This document shows positions 12,155-22,184 of a DNA stretch of 24,050 nucleotides, in pieces (position 1 is the stretch's first letter; each line of letters opens with the position of its first letter). Both the position numbers and the translations under genes were made by a program. The DNA is from a virus. Location: positions 1 to 24,050 of IMG/VR virus record IMGVR_UViG_3300030389_001497. One strand, given 5' to 3'. The notes under the pieces are model-generated. The model did no database searches. It saw only the letters and a program-made list of their open reading frames with translations, and had not been told where the DNA came from.

Positions 12155-15100
12155 TGGCATATCGGTGGAACTTCACAGCTCCTTGGGAAGATGACCAGAA
12201 CGATGATTACAGAAACGAGTTACTAGGTCAAGCAGCCCAGATAGATAACTTTTTTGCTAACAATCCACAGATACCTTATAACATGCAAGGTATATCACAA
12301 AACTTTGGATTCTTACCTAAAGATGTACAAGTTGCTGGAGCAATGATTGGACTTACAAAAGATTCACCAGAGTTTCAAAGTATTGTAGAAAGATTTTTAG
12401 AAAAAGAAACATCTTGGTGGGAAGGTGTAAAAGCAGCAGGTAGAGGTTCTATTCGTTCGGCAATAGTCGGTATGGAATCTGCGTCACAGTTTGTAAAGAA
12501 GTTTGGTCAAGCAGGTATGAAATATTATTCAAAAAGAAAAATGAACCCTTTACTTGCATTTACAGGTATTGGAAGTCTTATACCTTTGATTGACCCTACA
12601 GGTAGAAATGAGATTGCACAGTCTTTTAAAGAACAAGGACCTACACTTGCAACTAGAGCATTTCAAGAACTTCGTCAAGGTAGAAAAGTAAATCTTGGTG
12701 AAGGATATTTTGGTAACTCTACTGTTGCAGAAGATACAGAAGTATATAAAGAACTTGTTGGTAGAGGTGCAGACCCTAATGAAGTAAAACAAATTATACA
12801 AGATTATTATGGAAAACCTATATCACAGTTAGAAATGAATACAAGAGAAGGTGGTGCAGGAACATACAGAGGTAGAAAAGGTACAGTAAAATTATCTCCT
12901 GGTCGTGTTGCTGCTGTAGAAGTGTTTGAACCTGGAACAAAGTCATTTAATCTTATGTCAGGTATTATTGATGCAGCGTATACTATTTTTACAGACCCAG
13001 CTACATATGTTGGTGCAGGATTTGCAAAAGCAGGTAAAGCAGCTAGAACTTTTAATTTATCATCTACAAAAGAAAAAGCAGGACTTATTGATAAAGTAGT
13101 AAGAAAAACTGTAAAGATACCTACAGCAAAACAATTTTTCTTTGAATCTAAAGTTGGAGATGATATTGCTCAAATGTTTGCTGACGCAAAAAGTTATGAT
13201 GAAATTGAAATACTTTTAGGTAAACAAGGAAAAAGAACAGCTGCAAGGTCTGCAGGTGGTGCAAAACTTTACAAAAGACTTAGAGATGCTGATAATAAAC
13301 AAACTGTTAAAAATATTTTAGTTGAAGCTATTGAAGACCCTATTGCTGATATATCACAAAGATTTGATGCTAACTCATTATTATTCAAAGGTTCATTATC
13401 AAGAGGTGCTGCAAAATTTATTTATGGAGATAAAGTAGCAGCTGCTGGATTAAAAACAGCAATGAAGCTTAATGGAACAAACAATACATTTGGAAGGTTA
13501 TTCCAAGTATTTCCAGCACCAAGAATAAATACAGATGATTTAAATACAACATTTTTTGAACTTAAAGATTTTATGAAGTTTGCAAAAGTTGATGATGATG
13601 TTGCTGTCAAAGCTTTAGATAGAATTGTAGATGCGATGGATGATGAAACTATACGAGCATTAGAAGGACAACCTGCATCGTTGCAAAAATTAAATATGAT
13701 GTTAGATATTTATGGTGGAGAGGGTGGTGTTTTACGACACATTCAAGATAAATTTAAAGCATTAGGTTTACCTGCTGGAGTAGTAAATCAAGTTGGAAAG
13801 CTTGTAGCAAGTGTTGATGAAGCAAATAAATATTTTTACAGTGCTTATGGTGAAGAAGCATGGAACTTACAAAAGATATCAATATTAGATAAAGGCAGAA
13901 ATAATTTAGATAATGTAGATTTTAAAATGGAAGAAGTTTTAGATATTATCGATGACATTGTAAATAACTCTGAAATCAAAAGAGTAAAAGGTATTAAAAA
14001 TGTTCAAGATGTAAAAGACGATTTTTTGCGTAAAAACCAATCAGCATCAAGAGTTCCAACAGATGAACCAGATGCAGAAATTATTGTAAATAAAGTTATA
14101 TCTAATGGTGGTAGAGGTGCAGATATACAAGCATTAAGAGTTGCAAAAGAACTTGATATTGAAACAGGTGGCACAGGAAATGTAGGTTTCAATGATACTG
14201 CACAAAGAGCAGATGGAAGTTTTAAATTTCACGAATCAGAACTTACTGATTTAGGTTTAACAGATGATACTGCAAGACAACTTAAATATATAGACGAAAG
14301 AATTAAACAAACAGAACTAGAAGCAGTAGGCGAAGATAGAAGAGGAACAGTTCTTCGTAATACACTTAATCAACTAAAACAAGTTAGAAAAAAATCCTCT
14401 GAAGAATTAAAAGCATTAGAAAGAGGATTTAAAGAAATGCAACTAAGTCCTATAGCTGATGACATTGCTATTCAAGATTTATTACAAAAAGCTGTATTAG
14501 CAAGAAAAATATTAAGAGGTGATGTATCAGATGTAAGAAATGCAGACATAGTTAGATATACAGAGCAAGAAAAAATTCTTAAATATGTAACTAATCTTAC
14601 AGAAGAAGGACCTACAAAAATATTAAGATATGATACTTTTGATAAAGCTGGATATCAAAGAGAAATAAAGAAATCTCAAAAAGCTCTCAATGACCTTAAA
14701 AAGAAAGTAGCAAGTTTAGATTCAAAAGTTAAACAAAGAGAGGACCTTATAAATAATGTTCAAACTACAAGGAAGCTTGATAGGTTACAAAAAGAAAAAG
14801 ATGCCTTAGAAAAAGGTTACGATTCTTTCCCTGCTCCAGCTAAATATTTTGTATCAAGGTCAAAAAAGAATATTGATGATGCTGATGTAACAATTGCTAT
14901 ATTTGATTCTGCAACTGCTCCAGCGGGTAAAGGAACTATAGGTGCAATTAATTACGCTAGAAAAGGCAAGTTTTCTCAAAGTGCAGTTCCAGAAGCTAAC
15001 AAAATTTACAAAGGTAACAAACCTTTAGTCGTTATTGATACATCACAAGAAATCACAAAAGAATTAGTAAATGAAGTACATCAATTATTAAAAAGATATC

Positions 15101-18100
15101 CTACTGTAAATGTTGTTGGACCAAGAACATTTACAGATGCAGACAAAATTAATCCTGTATTAAAAACATTATTTGTAAAAAATTCAGATGCATTTGATGT
15201 TGTTGATGGATTTAAAGTATTTAAAAATGCAAAAGTATCACCTAACCAGATACTTTCATATTTTTCAGAAATCACAACAGATGACGAAGTTTTGCAGCAA
15301 GTAACAGATTCAGTATTAAAGAAAGCAAATTTTGGTGAATTAGAATCAGTAGTAGGCAGACCTACAGCACATTTGATTTCAGAATATTTAGCATCAGGTT
15401 CACTACCTTTGCCAGATGCAAGATTATTTTTAAGAGTATTTTCTCCAGCAAGAGAGTTCTGGTCAAGAATAGTTCCTTCAACTAGAAAGAGTTTAAAAAG
15501 TAAACAAACTGTTCAATTAGAAGATGGAAGAGAATTTGACCTTTCTGATTTTGAAAAGATGTTAGCTAAACCTGTAAAGGAACTTTTTGATTTACAAACA
15601 TCAGACCAAAAAGGAATTACAGCTTGGGCAAGACAAACAGTAAAAACAGCTAGAAGAAGATTTGATTTATCTGCAGATGATTCAGATGCTAATGCATTAG
15701 TACAAGGTTGGTTTTCATTATTAGGAGACAATTACATGAACAAAGCTTGGAAGCCATTCATACTTATTAGAGGTGCGTGGACTGCAAGAGTTGTTGGTGA
15801 AGAACAAATCAGAATGTGGGCTGCAGATTTAGATAATGTATTTACACATCCATTATCAGCTTTTGCTTGGATTATGGGTAAAAACAGAAAAGAAGTTTTA
15901 AATGCTATAGGAGACCCAGAAGATATAAAACTATTACAAACAATTAGAAAAGGACAATTCAGTATTAGAGATGATGAAGTTCTAGGTGAAGCTTTACAGC
16001 ATCAAGCTGCTATGTCTTTATCTCATGGTGGTATTTTAGATGGAGATAAACTAAAAAGAACATTTGCTTTTAAAGGTGTTGAAAAAGGACAAGCAGGATA
16101 TCATGGTGCAGCTGCATCTGAAATATATCAACTTGTAGATGACCCTCTTGCAGCTAATTTAGCAACTATCAGAGGTTCTTTAGAAGAAACAAGATTAGGT
16201 GTACAAAATATAAAAGATAGATTTTGGGATGGAGATTTATCTACTTGGAGAACAGCACTTGCTTATGGTTCTGATGAAGCAGGAAAGTATCAAAAGATAA
16301 AAGTTTTGAATGATAGAAAGTGGGCAGACGATTATGTAGATTCTGTTTTAGCTAGATTACATTATAAAACAGGCGGTTCATATAAAGTTACAGAGGTATT
16401 ACCAGATGGAACAAGAAGGGTATTTGATGATATAGAAGGTATGAAAAGAATTAGAAAGTCTCCACAATCTGAAATAGAGTTTGAACTTACAAAAGTAGGA
16501 GATGATGAATTACTTTCACATGTAGCTGCAGGTGTAGATGGAATTGAATCAGGACTTGTAAAAGTTGTTATTGATGGTGATGAAATAGCTATAGGTAGAA
16601 AATCAACTATTGGAATGAAAAAGAAATATGTCAAATGGTTAGCTAATAAAGACCCTTATCAACAATATCATGTAATGAAAAAATCAGTATTTGATATGGA
16701 TGGTGAAAGAGTAAGTTCTTATGATGCAGCAATAGAAAGATTATTTAGTATTGTAATGTCCTCTCCAACAAATAGATTATCTCGTTCACCTGCTTTTAGA
16801 CAATTTTATTGGAGATTTATGGAAGACAACATAGCATACTTTGATGATTCTTTAAGAGCACAAATAAAAAAACAAGCTCAAGCTTCTCAACTTGATAAAA
16901 AATTTATTAAAAAATTAGATACAACAGGTAAAGTATCAGCTGATGAAGGTAAGATTTTAAGACTCGATGATTTAGATTCATTAGATGAAACAGCAAAAGC
17001 TTATGCATTAGCCGAAACTAAATCACTTCTTTATGATTTAAATAGACGACATGTTGTATCAGATATGCTTAGACTAGCATTTCCATTCGCAGAAGTTTAT
17101 ATAGAAATTATGGGTACATGGTCAAGATTATTAAATAAAAAGAAATTATTAGCAACTCGTAAAATATCAAGAGGTATTGAGGGAGCAAGAAAAGCAGATT
17201 TGAATGATGACGATGAAGGATTTTTTCATACAGACGAAATGACAGGAGAAGAAATGTTTTTCTTTCCTGGCTCAGAAATGTTGACAAATTGGATGTTCGA
17301 AGGCAACAGAGATGGAAGAACAGTAGAAAATCCTACAACAGGTGAAAACATAGATGCACCAGATGCAAGAATAAATTTGAAAGGATATGTTTCATCACTT
17401 AACATGATTGTTGGAAATCCAGCACCAGGTTTAGGTCCATTAGTTGCTATACCAGCATCTAGAATTTTGCCAAAGACTGAATTGATAGATAAAATATTTT
17501 TTCCGTATGGGAGAGAAACTGATAGTCCTTTTAATCCATATACTTTTGCAGATGCTTTGATACCTTCTTGGGCAAAAAAAGCATTATCAATGGGTTCAAA
17601 TAATCCAGAAATACAAAGAAGTTTTGCTAACACATACAAAGATGTTATAAAAATGTTTGTTACTACAGGACTTTATGATGACAGTACACCTGCAAAACAA
17701 CAACAAGCATTGCAAGAAGCTAAAAAAACTGCAATGTTTTTAACTATGGCAAGAACTCTTATACAGTTTGCAGCTCCTACAGGTGCAGTAATTAGATATG
17801 ATGTAGAAGTTGCACCTGGTGGACAAATGCATATTGACCCATTACAAAGCAAAGATGCAGACCCTAATCATCATTTCTATGGAATATCTGTATTATCAGA
17901 TGCTTATTACAGAATACTTTCTAAATACAAAGGAGACCAAGTATTAGCTACAAAAGAATTTGTAAATCAATTTGGATTAGACCCTACAGCTTTATTAGTT
18001 TCCAAATCAAAAGAAATAACAAAAAGAAGTTATACAGATGAAGGTGTCAAGTTCAAAAGATTAAATGAAGATTTTATGGGTATTTACCCAGATACAGCAT

Positions 18101-18735
18101 ATTATTTATTTCCTGATAATCCATTAGATGAATTTAATTTTGTAGCTTGGGCAGAGTCTTTTGCAAATAGAGATAGAGTTGATTTGACAGATGATGAGTA
18201 TATTACTGCAGTAAGACAAGCACAAGGTAGATTAGCTTATGAATATCAAAGAAGATTATTGTTCGATTCTGGTGTACATAATAATTTATCACCTGCAAGA
18301 AAATATGAAATACTTACAGATTTAAGAATGGCTCTTAGAAAAGAATATCCTGGATATGGACAAACTTCTCAAACTGCAAAATCAATAGATGCTGAATCAA
18401 AAAGATTACAACTTATTGATATGTTAGAAAGAGAAGGAGACAGAATAATTAATTTACCTAATGGAGATAAAGTTCCTTTGAAAGAACTTAATTCTATGGC
18501 AGGTTTTGCTGAATACATGGAAGCTAGAAATAATGTATTAGCAATTATTCAATCAAGAGATGGTGTAAGAGCATCACTAAAAAGACAAGAGTATGCATAC
18601 TTTAGAGAAGTTTTAAGAAGAAAAGCTCAAGAATTATTTTCAGCTTACCCTGATTTCTACTACATTTATGATGATATACTAAGATTTGAAATAGAAGAAG
18701 AATTTACTGACGTATTCACACCTATGGAGTATTAA
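12154..18735 (+). CDS. Giant virion protein (2193 aa) with a split SLOG/cpYpsA-like domain; candidate polyvalent protein
   Basis: The protein is far larger than any neighbour and uninterrupted. Residues 648-657 (VISNGGRGAD), followed by VAKELDIETGG, match the start of the circularly permuted YpsA/molybdenum-cofactor-carrier branch of the SLOG superfamily. The remaining motifs appear later: RSKKNIDDADVTIAIFD from about 902, a Gly-rich GKGTIGAINYARKG, KPLVVIDTS, and NVVGPRTFTDA near 985-995. Between the halves lies a coiled-coil insertion (about 702-893). A hydrophobic patch is at 130-150, and a segment AFPFAEVYIEIMGTW lies near 1642-1656. Giant phage proteins encoded near the portal and injected with the DNA are known as polyvalent proteins. 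This fits, but injection is inferred. Translation is coupled by TAATG on both sides; no Shine-Dalgarno site is seen. Confidence 0.82.
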   Translation: MAYRWNFTAPWEDDQNDDYRNELLGQAAQIDNFFANNPQIPYNMQGISQNFGFLPKDVQVAGAMIGLTKDSPEFQSIVERFLEKETSWWEGVKAAGRGSIRSAIVGMESASQFVKKFGQAGMKYYSKRKMNPLLAFTGIGSLIPLIDPTGRNEIAQSFKEQGPTLATRAFQELRQGRKVNLGEGYFGNSTVAEDTEVYKELVGRGADPNEVKQIIQDYYGKPISQLEMNTREGGAGTYRGRKGTVKLSPGRVAAVEVFEPGTKSFNLMSGIIDAAYTIFTDPATYVGAGFAKAGKAARTFNLSSTKEKAGLIDKVVRKTVKIPTAKQFFFESKVGDDIAQMFADAKSYDEIEILLGKQGKRTAARSAGGAKLYKRLRDADNKQTVKNILVEAIEDPIADISQRFDANSLLFKGSLSRGAAKFIYGDKVAAAGLKTAMKLNGTNNTFGRLFQVFPAPRINTDDLNTTFFELKDFMKFAKVDDDVAVKALDRIVDAMDDETIRALEGQPASLQKLNMMLDIYGGEGGVLRHIQDKFKALGLPAGVVNQVGKLVASVDEANKYFYSAYGEEAWNLQKISILDKGRNNLDNVDFKMEEVLDIIDDIVNNSEIKRVKGIKNVQDVKDDFLRKNQSASRVPTDEPDAEIIVNKVISNGGRGADIQALRVAKELDIETGGTGNVGFNDTAQRADGSFKFHESELTDLGLTDDTARQLKYIDERIKQTELEAVGEDRRGTVLRNTLNQLKQVRKKSSEELKALERGFKEMQLSPIADDIAIQDLLQKAVLARKILRGDVSDVRNADIVRYTEQEKILKYVTNLTEEGPTKILRYDTFDKAGYQREIKKSQKALNDLKKKVASLDSKVKQREDLINNVQTTRKLDRLQKEKDALEKGYDSFPAPAKYFVSRSKKNIDDADVTIAIFDSATAPAGKGTIGAINYARKGKFSQSAVPEANKIYKGNKPLVVIDTSQEITKELVNEVHQLLKRYPTVNVVGPRTFTDADKINPVLKTLFVKNSDAFDVVDGFKVFKNAKVSPNQILSYFSEITTDDEVLQQVTDSVLKKANFGELESVVGRPTAHLISEYLASGSLPLPDARLFLRVFSPAREFWSRIVPSTRKSLKSKQTVQLEDGREFDLSDFEKMLAKPVKELFDLQTSDQKGITAWARQTVKTARRRFDLSADDSDANALVQGWFSLLGDNYMNKAWKPFILIRGAWTARVVGEEQIRMWAADLDNVFTHPLSAFAWIMGKNRKEVLNAIGDPEDIKLLQTIRKGQFSIRDDEVLGEALQHQAAMSLSHGGILDGDKLKRTFAFKGVEKGQAGYHGAAASEIYQLVDDPLAANLATIRGSLEETRLGVQNIKDRFWDGDLSTWRTALAYGSDEAGKYQKIKVLNDRKWADDYVDSVLARLHYKTGGSYKVTEVLPDGTRRVFDDIEGMKRIRKSPQSEIEFELTKVGDDELLSHVAAGVDGIESGLVKVVIDGDEIAIGRKSTIGMKKKYVKWLANKDPYQQYHVMKKSVFDMDGERVSSYDAAIERLFSIVMSSPTNRLSRSPAFRQFYWRFMEDNIAYFDDSLRAQIKKQAQASQLDKKFIKKLDTTGKVSADEGKILRLDDLDSLDETAKAYALAETKSLLYDLNRRHVVSDMLRLAFPFAEVYIEIMGTWSRLLNKKKLLATRKISRGIEGARKADLNDDDEGFFHTDEMTGEEMFFFPGSEMLTNWMFEGNRDGRTVENPTTGENIDAPDARINLKGYVSSLNMIVGNPAPGLGPLVAIPASRILPKTELIDKIFFPYGRETDSPFNPYTFADALIPSWAKKALSMGSNNPEIQRSFANTYKDVIKMFVTTGLYDDSTPAKQQQALQEAKKTAMFLTMARTLIQFAAPTGAVIRYDVEVAPGGQMHIDPLQSKDADPNHHFYGISVLSDAYYRILSKYKGDQVLATKEFVNQFGLDPTALLVSKSKEITKRSYTDEGVKFKRLNEDFMGIYPDTAYYLFPDNPLDEFNFVAWAESFANRDRVDLTDDEYITAVRQAQGRLAYEYQRRLLFDSGVHNNLSPARKYEILTDLRMALRKEYPGYGQTSQTAKSIDAESKRLQLIDMLEREGDRIINLPNGDKVPLKELNSMAGFAEYMEARNNVLAIIQSRDGVRASLKRQEYAYFREVLRRKAQELFSAYPDFYYIYDDILRFEIEEEFTDVFTPMEY

Positions 18736-20117
18736 TGGAACAAGAAGCAAATTTAAAAGGTAAAGTCCTTAGAGAAGCAATAATCAAAACAGGCTTAGAT
18801 ATAAAGACAGTTGCTAATGCTTTTGCTAATGATATAGCTAATTTTCTTGGAATATCTGGTAGGGCAGCAGCACAAATGCTTACATTTATTGGTCAAGGTG
18901 AAAATACAATGGCACAATCACAAGCTTTACTTGGTCAAGGATTTGAGTCTAATCCTAAAATAGTTGCATTTATGGCTGGTCTTACAGGAGATGATTACAA
19001 CCCATTAGATGAAATAGATGAACAAAGACAAGCTGCAGCTGGTGAAGCACCAGAAGATGTAATAGAAGTAGCACAAAGAGAATATGCTAATATGTCTCAG
19101 CAAGTTGCTGAAACTTCTAGAAGAAGAGCAAGAACAGAACCTACCATTGATGAGCAAAGGGAAAAACTTTTTGCTGAATATAAAGAGGATAAAAATATAG
19201 ATAAATTACTTTCTGGCTTACAAGATTTAGAAAATGTTGAAGCAATAGTAGGAACTCAATACGCATTTGAATCACAATATTTAAATCCAGATACTACAGC
19301 ATATTATGGTTTTGATGCAAGTCCTTATGCATTAGAAACATATAGAGCACAGGCAGGAGACCAAGACCTTGTTCCCATATACAATACTGGTTTACATTTA
19401 TCTTTTTTAAATAATATGCCAGCTGATAGAGTTATTGACTTTCAATTAGCTTTAGAAGCAGCTGGATTTTTAGACCCTGCAAATATATCAGGAGAATTTG
19501 ATGAAGCAACACAATTAGCATTACAAGGTGCATTTACATATATGAATCCAAAAAAAGAATTTGGAATAAATGTAAATGATTTAAATGATATTGCAATAGC
19601 ATCTGGTGGAAATAATGCTGCATTTTTAGGATTTATTCATGATATATTTTTAGACCAATTAGAAGATATAGACCCTAGTGTTATTGACCCAGATAGAACA
19701 GGACCTGATATTGTAACTTTGCCTGATAGTGAAATGCTTGGACAACAAATAGAAAATGCTATATCACAATATAGTGGATTACCAAGTATGGAACTTTTAT
19801 TACCTGATATTAGAGATTGGGCTAACGGAAAGATAAAAGAACTTAATGATAAAGCTGCAGAAGTAAATCAACTTAGTGCTAATCAATACAATATGGCTGC
19901 TCGTGATGCTGCAAGAAGAAGAAAATTTGGTCTTGAACCAAAACAGTATGAAGTAAGAGGACCTTTAGATAGAGAAGATTTATCAAATGCATTTGAGTTT
20001 GAATTAGATAAATATATTAAACAAACTTATGCACCACTTATTGAGGCTAATCAAGTAGACCAAGCAAGAAGACAAGGTATAGCTAGTTTGATTTCTGCAT
20101 TTAGTGTAGGAAGATAA
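18735..20117 (+). CDS. Virion-module protein, 460 aa, with peptidoglycan-binding-like repeat
   Basis: The protein is largely helical and acidic. Around residues 228-271 the sequence reads MPADRVIDFQLALEAAGF, then ISGEFDEATQLALQGAF. This resembles the short helical peptidoglycan-binding-domain pattern (LQxxLxxxGF...GxFDxxTxxAVxxF), so the protein may touch the cell wall during entry. The match is by pattern only. The first 60 residues contain Ala-rich helices, and residues 95-150 look coiled. Coupled starts (TAATG) join it to the giant protein and to the next gene, which suggests they are made in fixed order and may work together in ejection. Confidence 0.7.
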   Translation: MEQEANLKGKVLREAIIKTGLDIKTVANAFANDIANFLGISGRAAAQMLTFIGQGENTMAQSQALLGQGFESNPKIVAFMAGLTGDDYNPLDEIDEQRQAAAGEAPEDVIEVAQREYANMSQQVAETSRRRARTEPTIDEQREKLFAEYKEDKNIDKLLSGLQDLENVEAIVGTQYAFESQYLNPDTTAYYGFDASPYALETYRAQAGDQDLVPIYNTGLHLSFLNNMPADRVIDFQLALEAAGFLDPANISGEFDEATQLALQGAFTYMNPKKEFGINVNDLNDIAIASGGNNAAFLGFIHDIFLDQLEDIDPSVIDPDRTGPDIVTLPDSEMLGQQIENAISQYSGLPSMELLLPDIRDWANGKIKELNDKAAEVNQLSANQYNMAARDAARRRKFGLEPKQYEVRGPLDREDLSNAFEFELDKYIKQTYAPLIEANQVDQARRQGIASLISAFSVGR

Positions 20118-20836
20118 TGGACGGAGAACAAATACCTTGGATAGATTGGATAAATGAAATTATCGTTGCGGCAGAAGAACTTAAAGAAAAAGGTGCTCAA
20201 TTAGCTAAAGACCCATCTGAAGATATACAAGTATTACATAACATGATTGCAATATCTGCAGCAGAGTGGAGAGATGGTAATAAAGTAAATGAAGCTGGAC
20301 CAAGTATGGGTAAAGCTCTTGGTGATGAAGAATCATATTCACCTGCACAAATATACAAACCAGTATGGGGAAAGGATACAAGTTCTGTAGATGTGAGCAT
20401 TATAAATAATCCTCTTGTTCCTGAATTTCAAAATATAGATGGAGATAAACTTATGGAGCTAATATCAGATGATGTATCTCTTGCAGCTAAAGCATATGTA
20501 ATTATTTTACAAAATAAAAGAGGTTACGATATTTGGTCAACTTGGGATGATTTTGTTACAAATCCTGATACACCACAATACTTAGATTATGCACAACAAT
20601 ATTCATTTGAAAGTTTGAATACACCAAGTGATGCTGTTGACCCTGATAGATTGTTTACACCAGACAGAGAACCTGGAACAGGTAGATTATTGCAAGATGG
20701 TAAACCTTTACCAGTAGAAAAAAGAGTTACATTTTCTACAAAAGATAATAGAGAAAGACAAAGAAGATGGCTTGCATCAGTTAAACTAAAAGGAATACTT
20801 AGCGATGCAATAGTGGAGGCAATAAATGTCGACTAA
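20117..20836 (+). CDS. Hypothetical virion-module protein, 239 aa
   Basis: The protein is acidic and starts MDGEQIPWIDWINE. The first half is helical; the middle contains DDVSLAAKAYVIILQNKRGY followed by Trp-rich IWSTWDDF. A proline-rich stretch (DPDRLFTPDREPGTGRLLQ) follows and the end is basic. No family is recognised. It starts by a 1-nt overlap with the previous gene and overlaps the next by 11 nt. A structural role is inferred only from position. Confidence 0.72.
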   Translation: MDGEQIPWIDWINEIIVAAEELKEKGAQLAKDPSEDIQVLHNMIAISAAEWRDGNKVNEAGPSMGKALGDEESYSPAQIYKPVWGKDTSSVDVSIINNPLVPEFQNIDGDKLMELISDDVSLAAKAYVIILQNKRGYDIWSTWDDFVTNPDTPQYLDYAQQYSFESLNTPSDAVDPDRLFTPDREPGTGRLLQDGKPLPVEKRVTFSTKDNRERQRRWLASVKLKGILSDAIVEAINVD

Positions 20837-22184
20837 AAATGTAGATTTAGATTTAACAATAGAAGGACAATCTGTTGATAGTTTTAAAAAAGATAATGAC
20901 AATCAAACTGTAAATACTTCTAGTGCAGGTGTTTTTTCATATTCAAATAAACCAACACCTGAAGCTGTATATTTTGATGGTAATTTTTATTATTTTTTGT
21001 GGGATGTATCTCAAACATTAGATGAACCAGATGGAACTTCATTCCTAGCATATAATGCAGGAAAAAAATATAATCCATATGGTTTTGGTGATACTGTGAG
21101 TGGAGCAAAAAGAATAGGACCAAGAGCTGTAACTACAGCACCTGGAATATTATTAGGAGAAGATTTATTAAGAGTAGGAGACATATCACCTGCATACAAT
21201 AATTTAGATAATTGGAATCCTGGAGAAACATTTGATGACAGGATTGCATTGTATGAAGATGTTGCTCCATGGTTTTTTGATGCTGTAGTAGATGAAGATG
21301 GTAACGTAGATTATCCTGGAATGGATTTATTGTTTGATTTAGTTATCAACAATACTCCTATAGACCCAGGAGACCCAAGACTTCTAGCTATACAAGCACC
21401 ATACACTACAGAAACTATTGAATATTTAAATGCTTTAGGTCCACAGGGTTACAACATTGGTGGCAAACCAAATATGAAGCTTGTTGCTTTACGAGAAACA
21501 AGAACTACACAATTAGATAACGCATTTAGTCGTTTGGGTTTAAATCCAAATGATTATAAAAAAGATAATCCAGAACTATACGAGCAGCTATTACAGCGAG
21601 CAGTAGAAGGAAATATATCTGTTGCACTACTACCAAAATTTGTTGGTTACGTAGAAAACATGGATGGATACGCAGTAGCAAAAGATTCACCTTTATATAG
21701 CTTATTTTCTGCTGAATCTGCAAAGTTGACTGCTGATAGTTCTGGGTTAGATTTATCTGATTATATATTTAACAATAAAAATACAGCAAAAGGTATTGAA
21801 GTCTTAGGTGCAGGTGTATTCAATTCACTATCTGAAGCAGACAAAAAGAAAGGTGCTTTATTGTTTGCAACTGAAGGAACTGAAAGTGTAGAGGAATACT
21901 ATCAAAATATATTTGATACAAATCCATACTTTTCTAGATTTGCAGGTAAAGGACTAAACTATACAAAAGTTGCTGCACCTTACATAAAACTTTATACATC
22001 TGTATATGGAGAAGCTCCTGATGAAGAAGCAGATTTCTTTTTAGGACAGTTTCAAAATGATTACAATACTGCAGCTATAAACTTTAGACAAAATGCTTAC
22101 GATACAGGTAATAAATTTTTTGGATATAATGTAGCATCACTTATGAACAAATCATTAGGTGGTCCAGTAGTTAGGGCAATATAG
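20826..22184 (+). CDS. Hypothetical virion-module protein, 452 aa
   Basis: GGAGG lies 6 nt before the ATG, the best ribosome binding site in this part of the module, suggesting higher expression than its coupled neighbours. The first 120 residues are polar and Gly/Thr/Tyr-rich, a beta-like composition seen in surface or tail proteins. The remainder is mostly helical, with LNALGPQGYNIGG and LDNAFSRLGLNPNDYKK blocks. No domain is recognised. The stop TAG overlaps the following GTG by 1 nt. Confidence 0.75.
   Translation: MSTKNVDLDLTIEGQSVDSFKKDNDNQTVNTSSAGVFSYSNKPTPEAVYFDGNFYYFLWDVSQTLDEPDGTSFLAYNAGKKYNPYGFGDTVSGAKRIGPRAVTTAPGILLGEDLLRVGDISPAYNNLDNWNPGETFDDRIALYEDVAPWFFDAVVDEDGNVDYPGMDLLFDLVINNTPIDPGDPRLLAIQAPYTTETIEYLNALGPQGYNIGGKPNMKLVALRETRTTQLDNAFSRLGLNPNDYKKDNPELYEQLLQRAVEGNISVALLPKFVGYVENMDGYAVAKDSPLYSLFSAESAKLTADSSGLDLSDYIFNNKNTAKGIEVLGAGVFNSLSEADKKKGALLFATEGTESVEEYYQNIFDTNPYFSRFAGKGLNYTKVAAPYIKLYTSVYGEAPDEEADFFLGQFQNDYNTAAINFRQNAYDTGNKFFGYNVASLMNKSLGGPVVRAI

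Noticed and set aside
17226-17639. 137-codon frame antisense to the giant gene
   Set aside because: It lies opposite a strong coding gene, with no ribosome binding site or conserved-looking sequence. Other antisense frames, such as 8380-8859 opposite terL, are rejected likewise.
12154-18735. N4-like virion RNA polymerase
   Set aside because: The size prompted the idea, but the T7/N4-type polymerase motifs (DxxGR, RxxxKxxxYG and HD region) could not be found.
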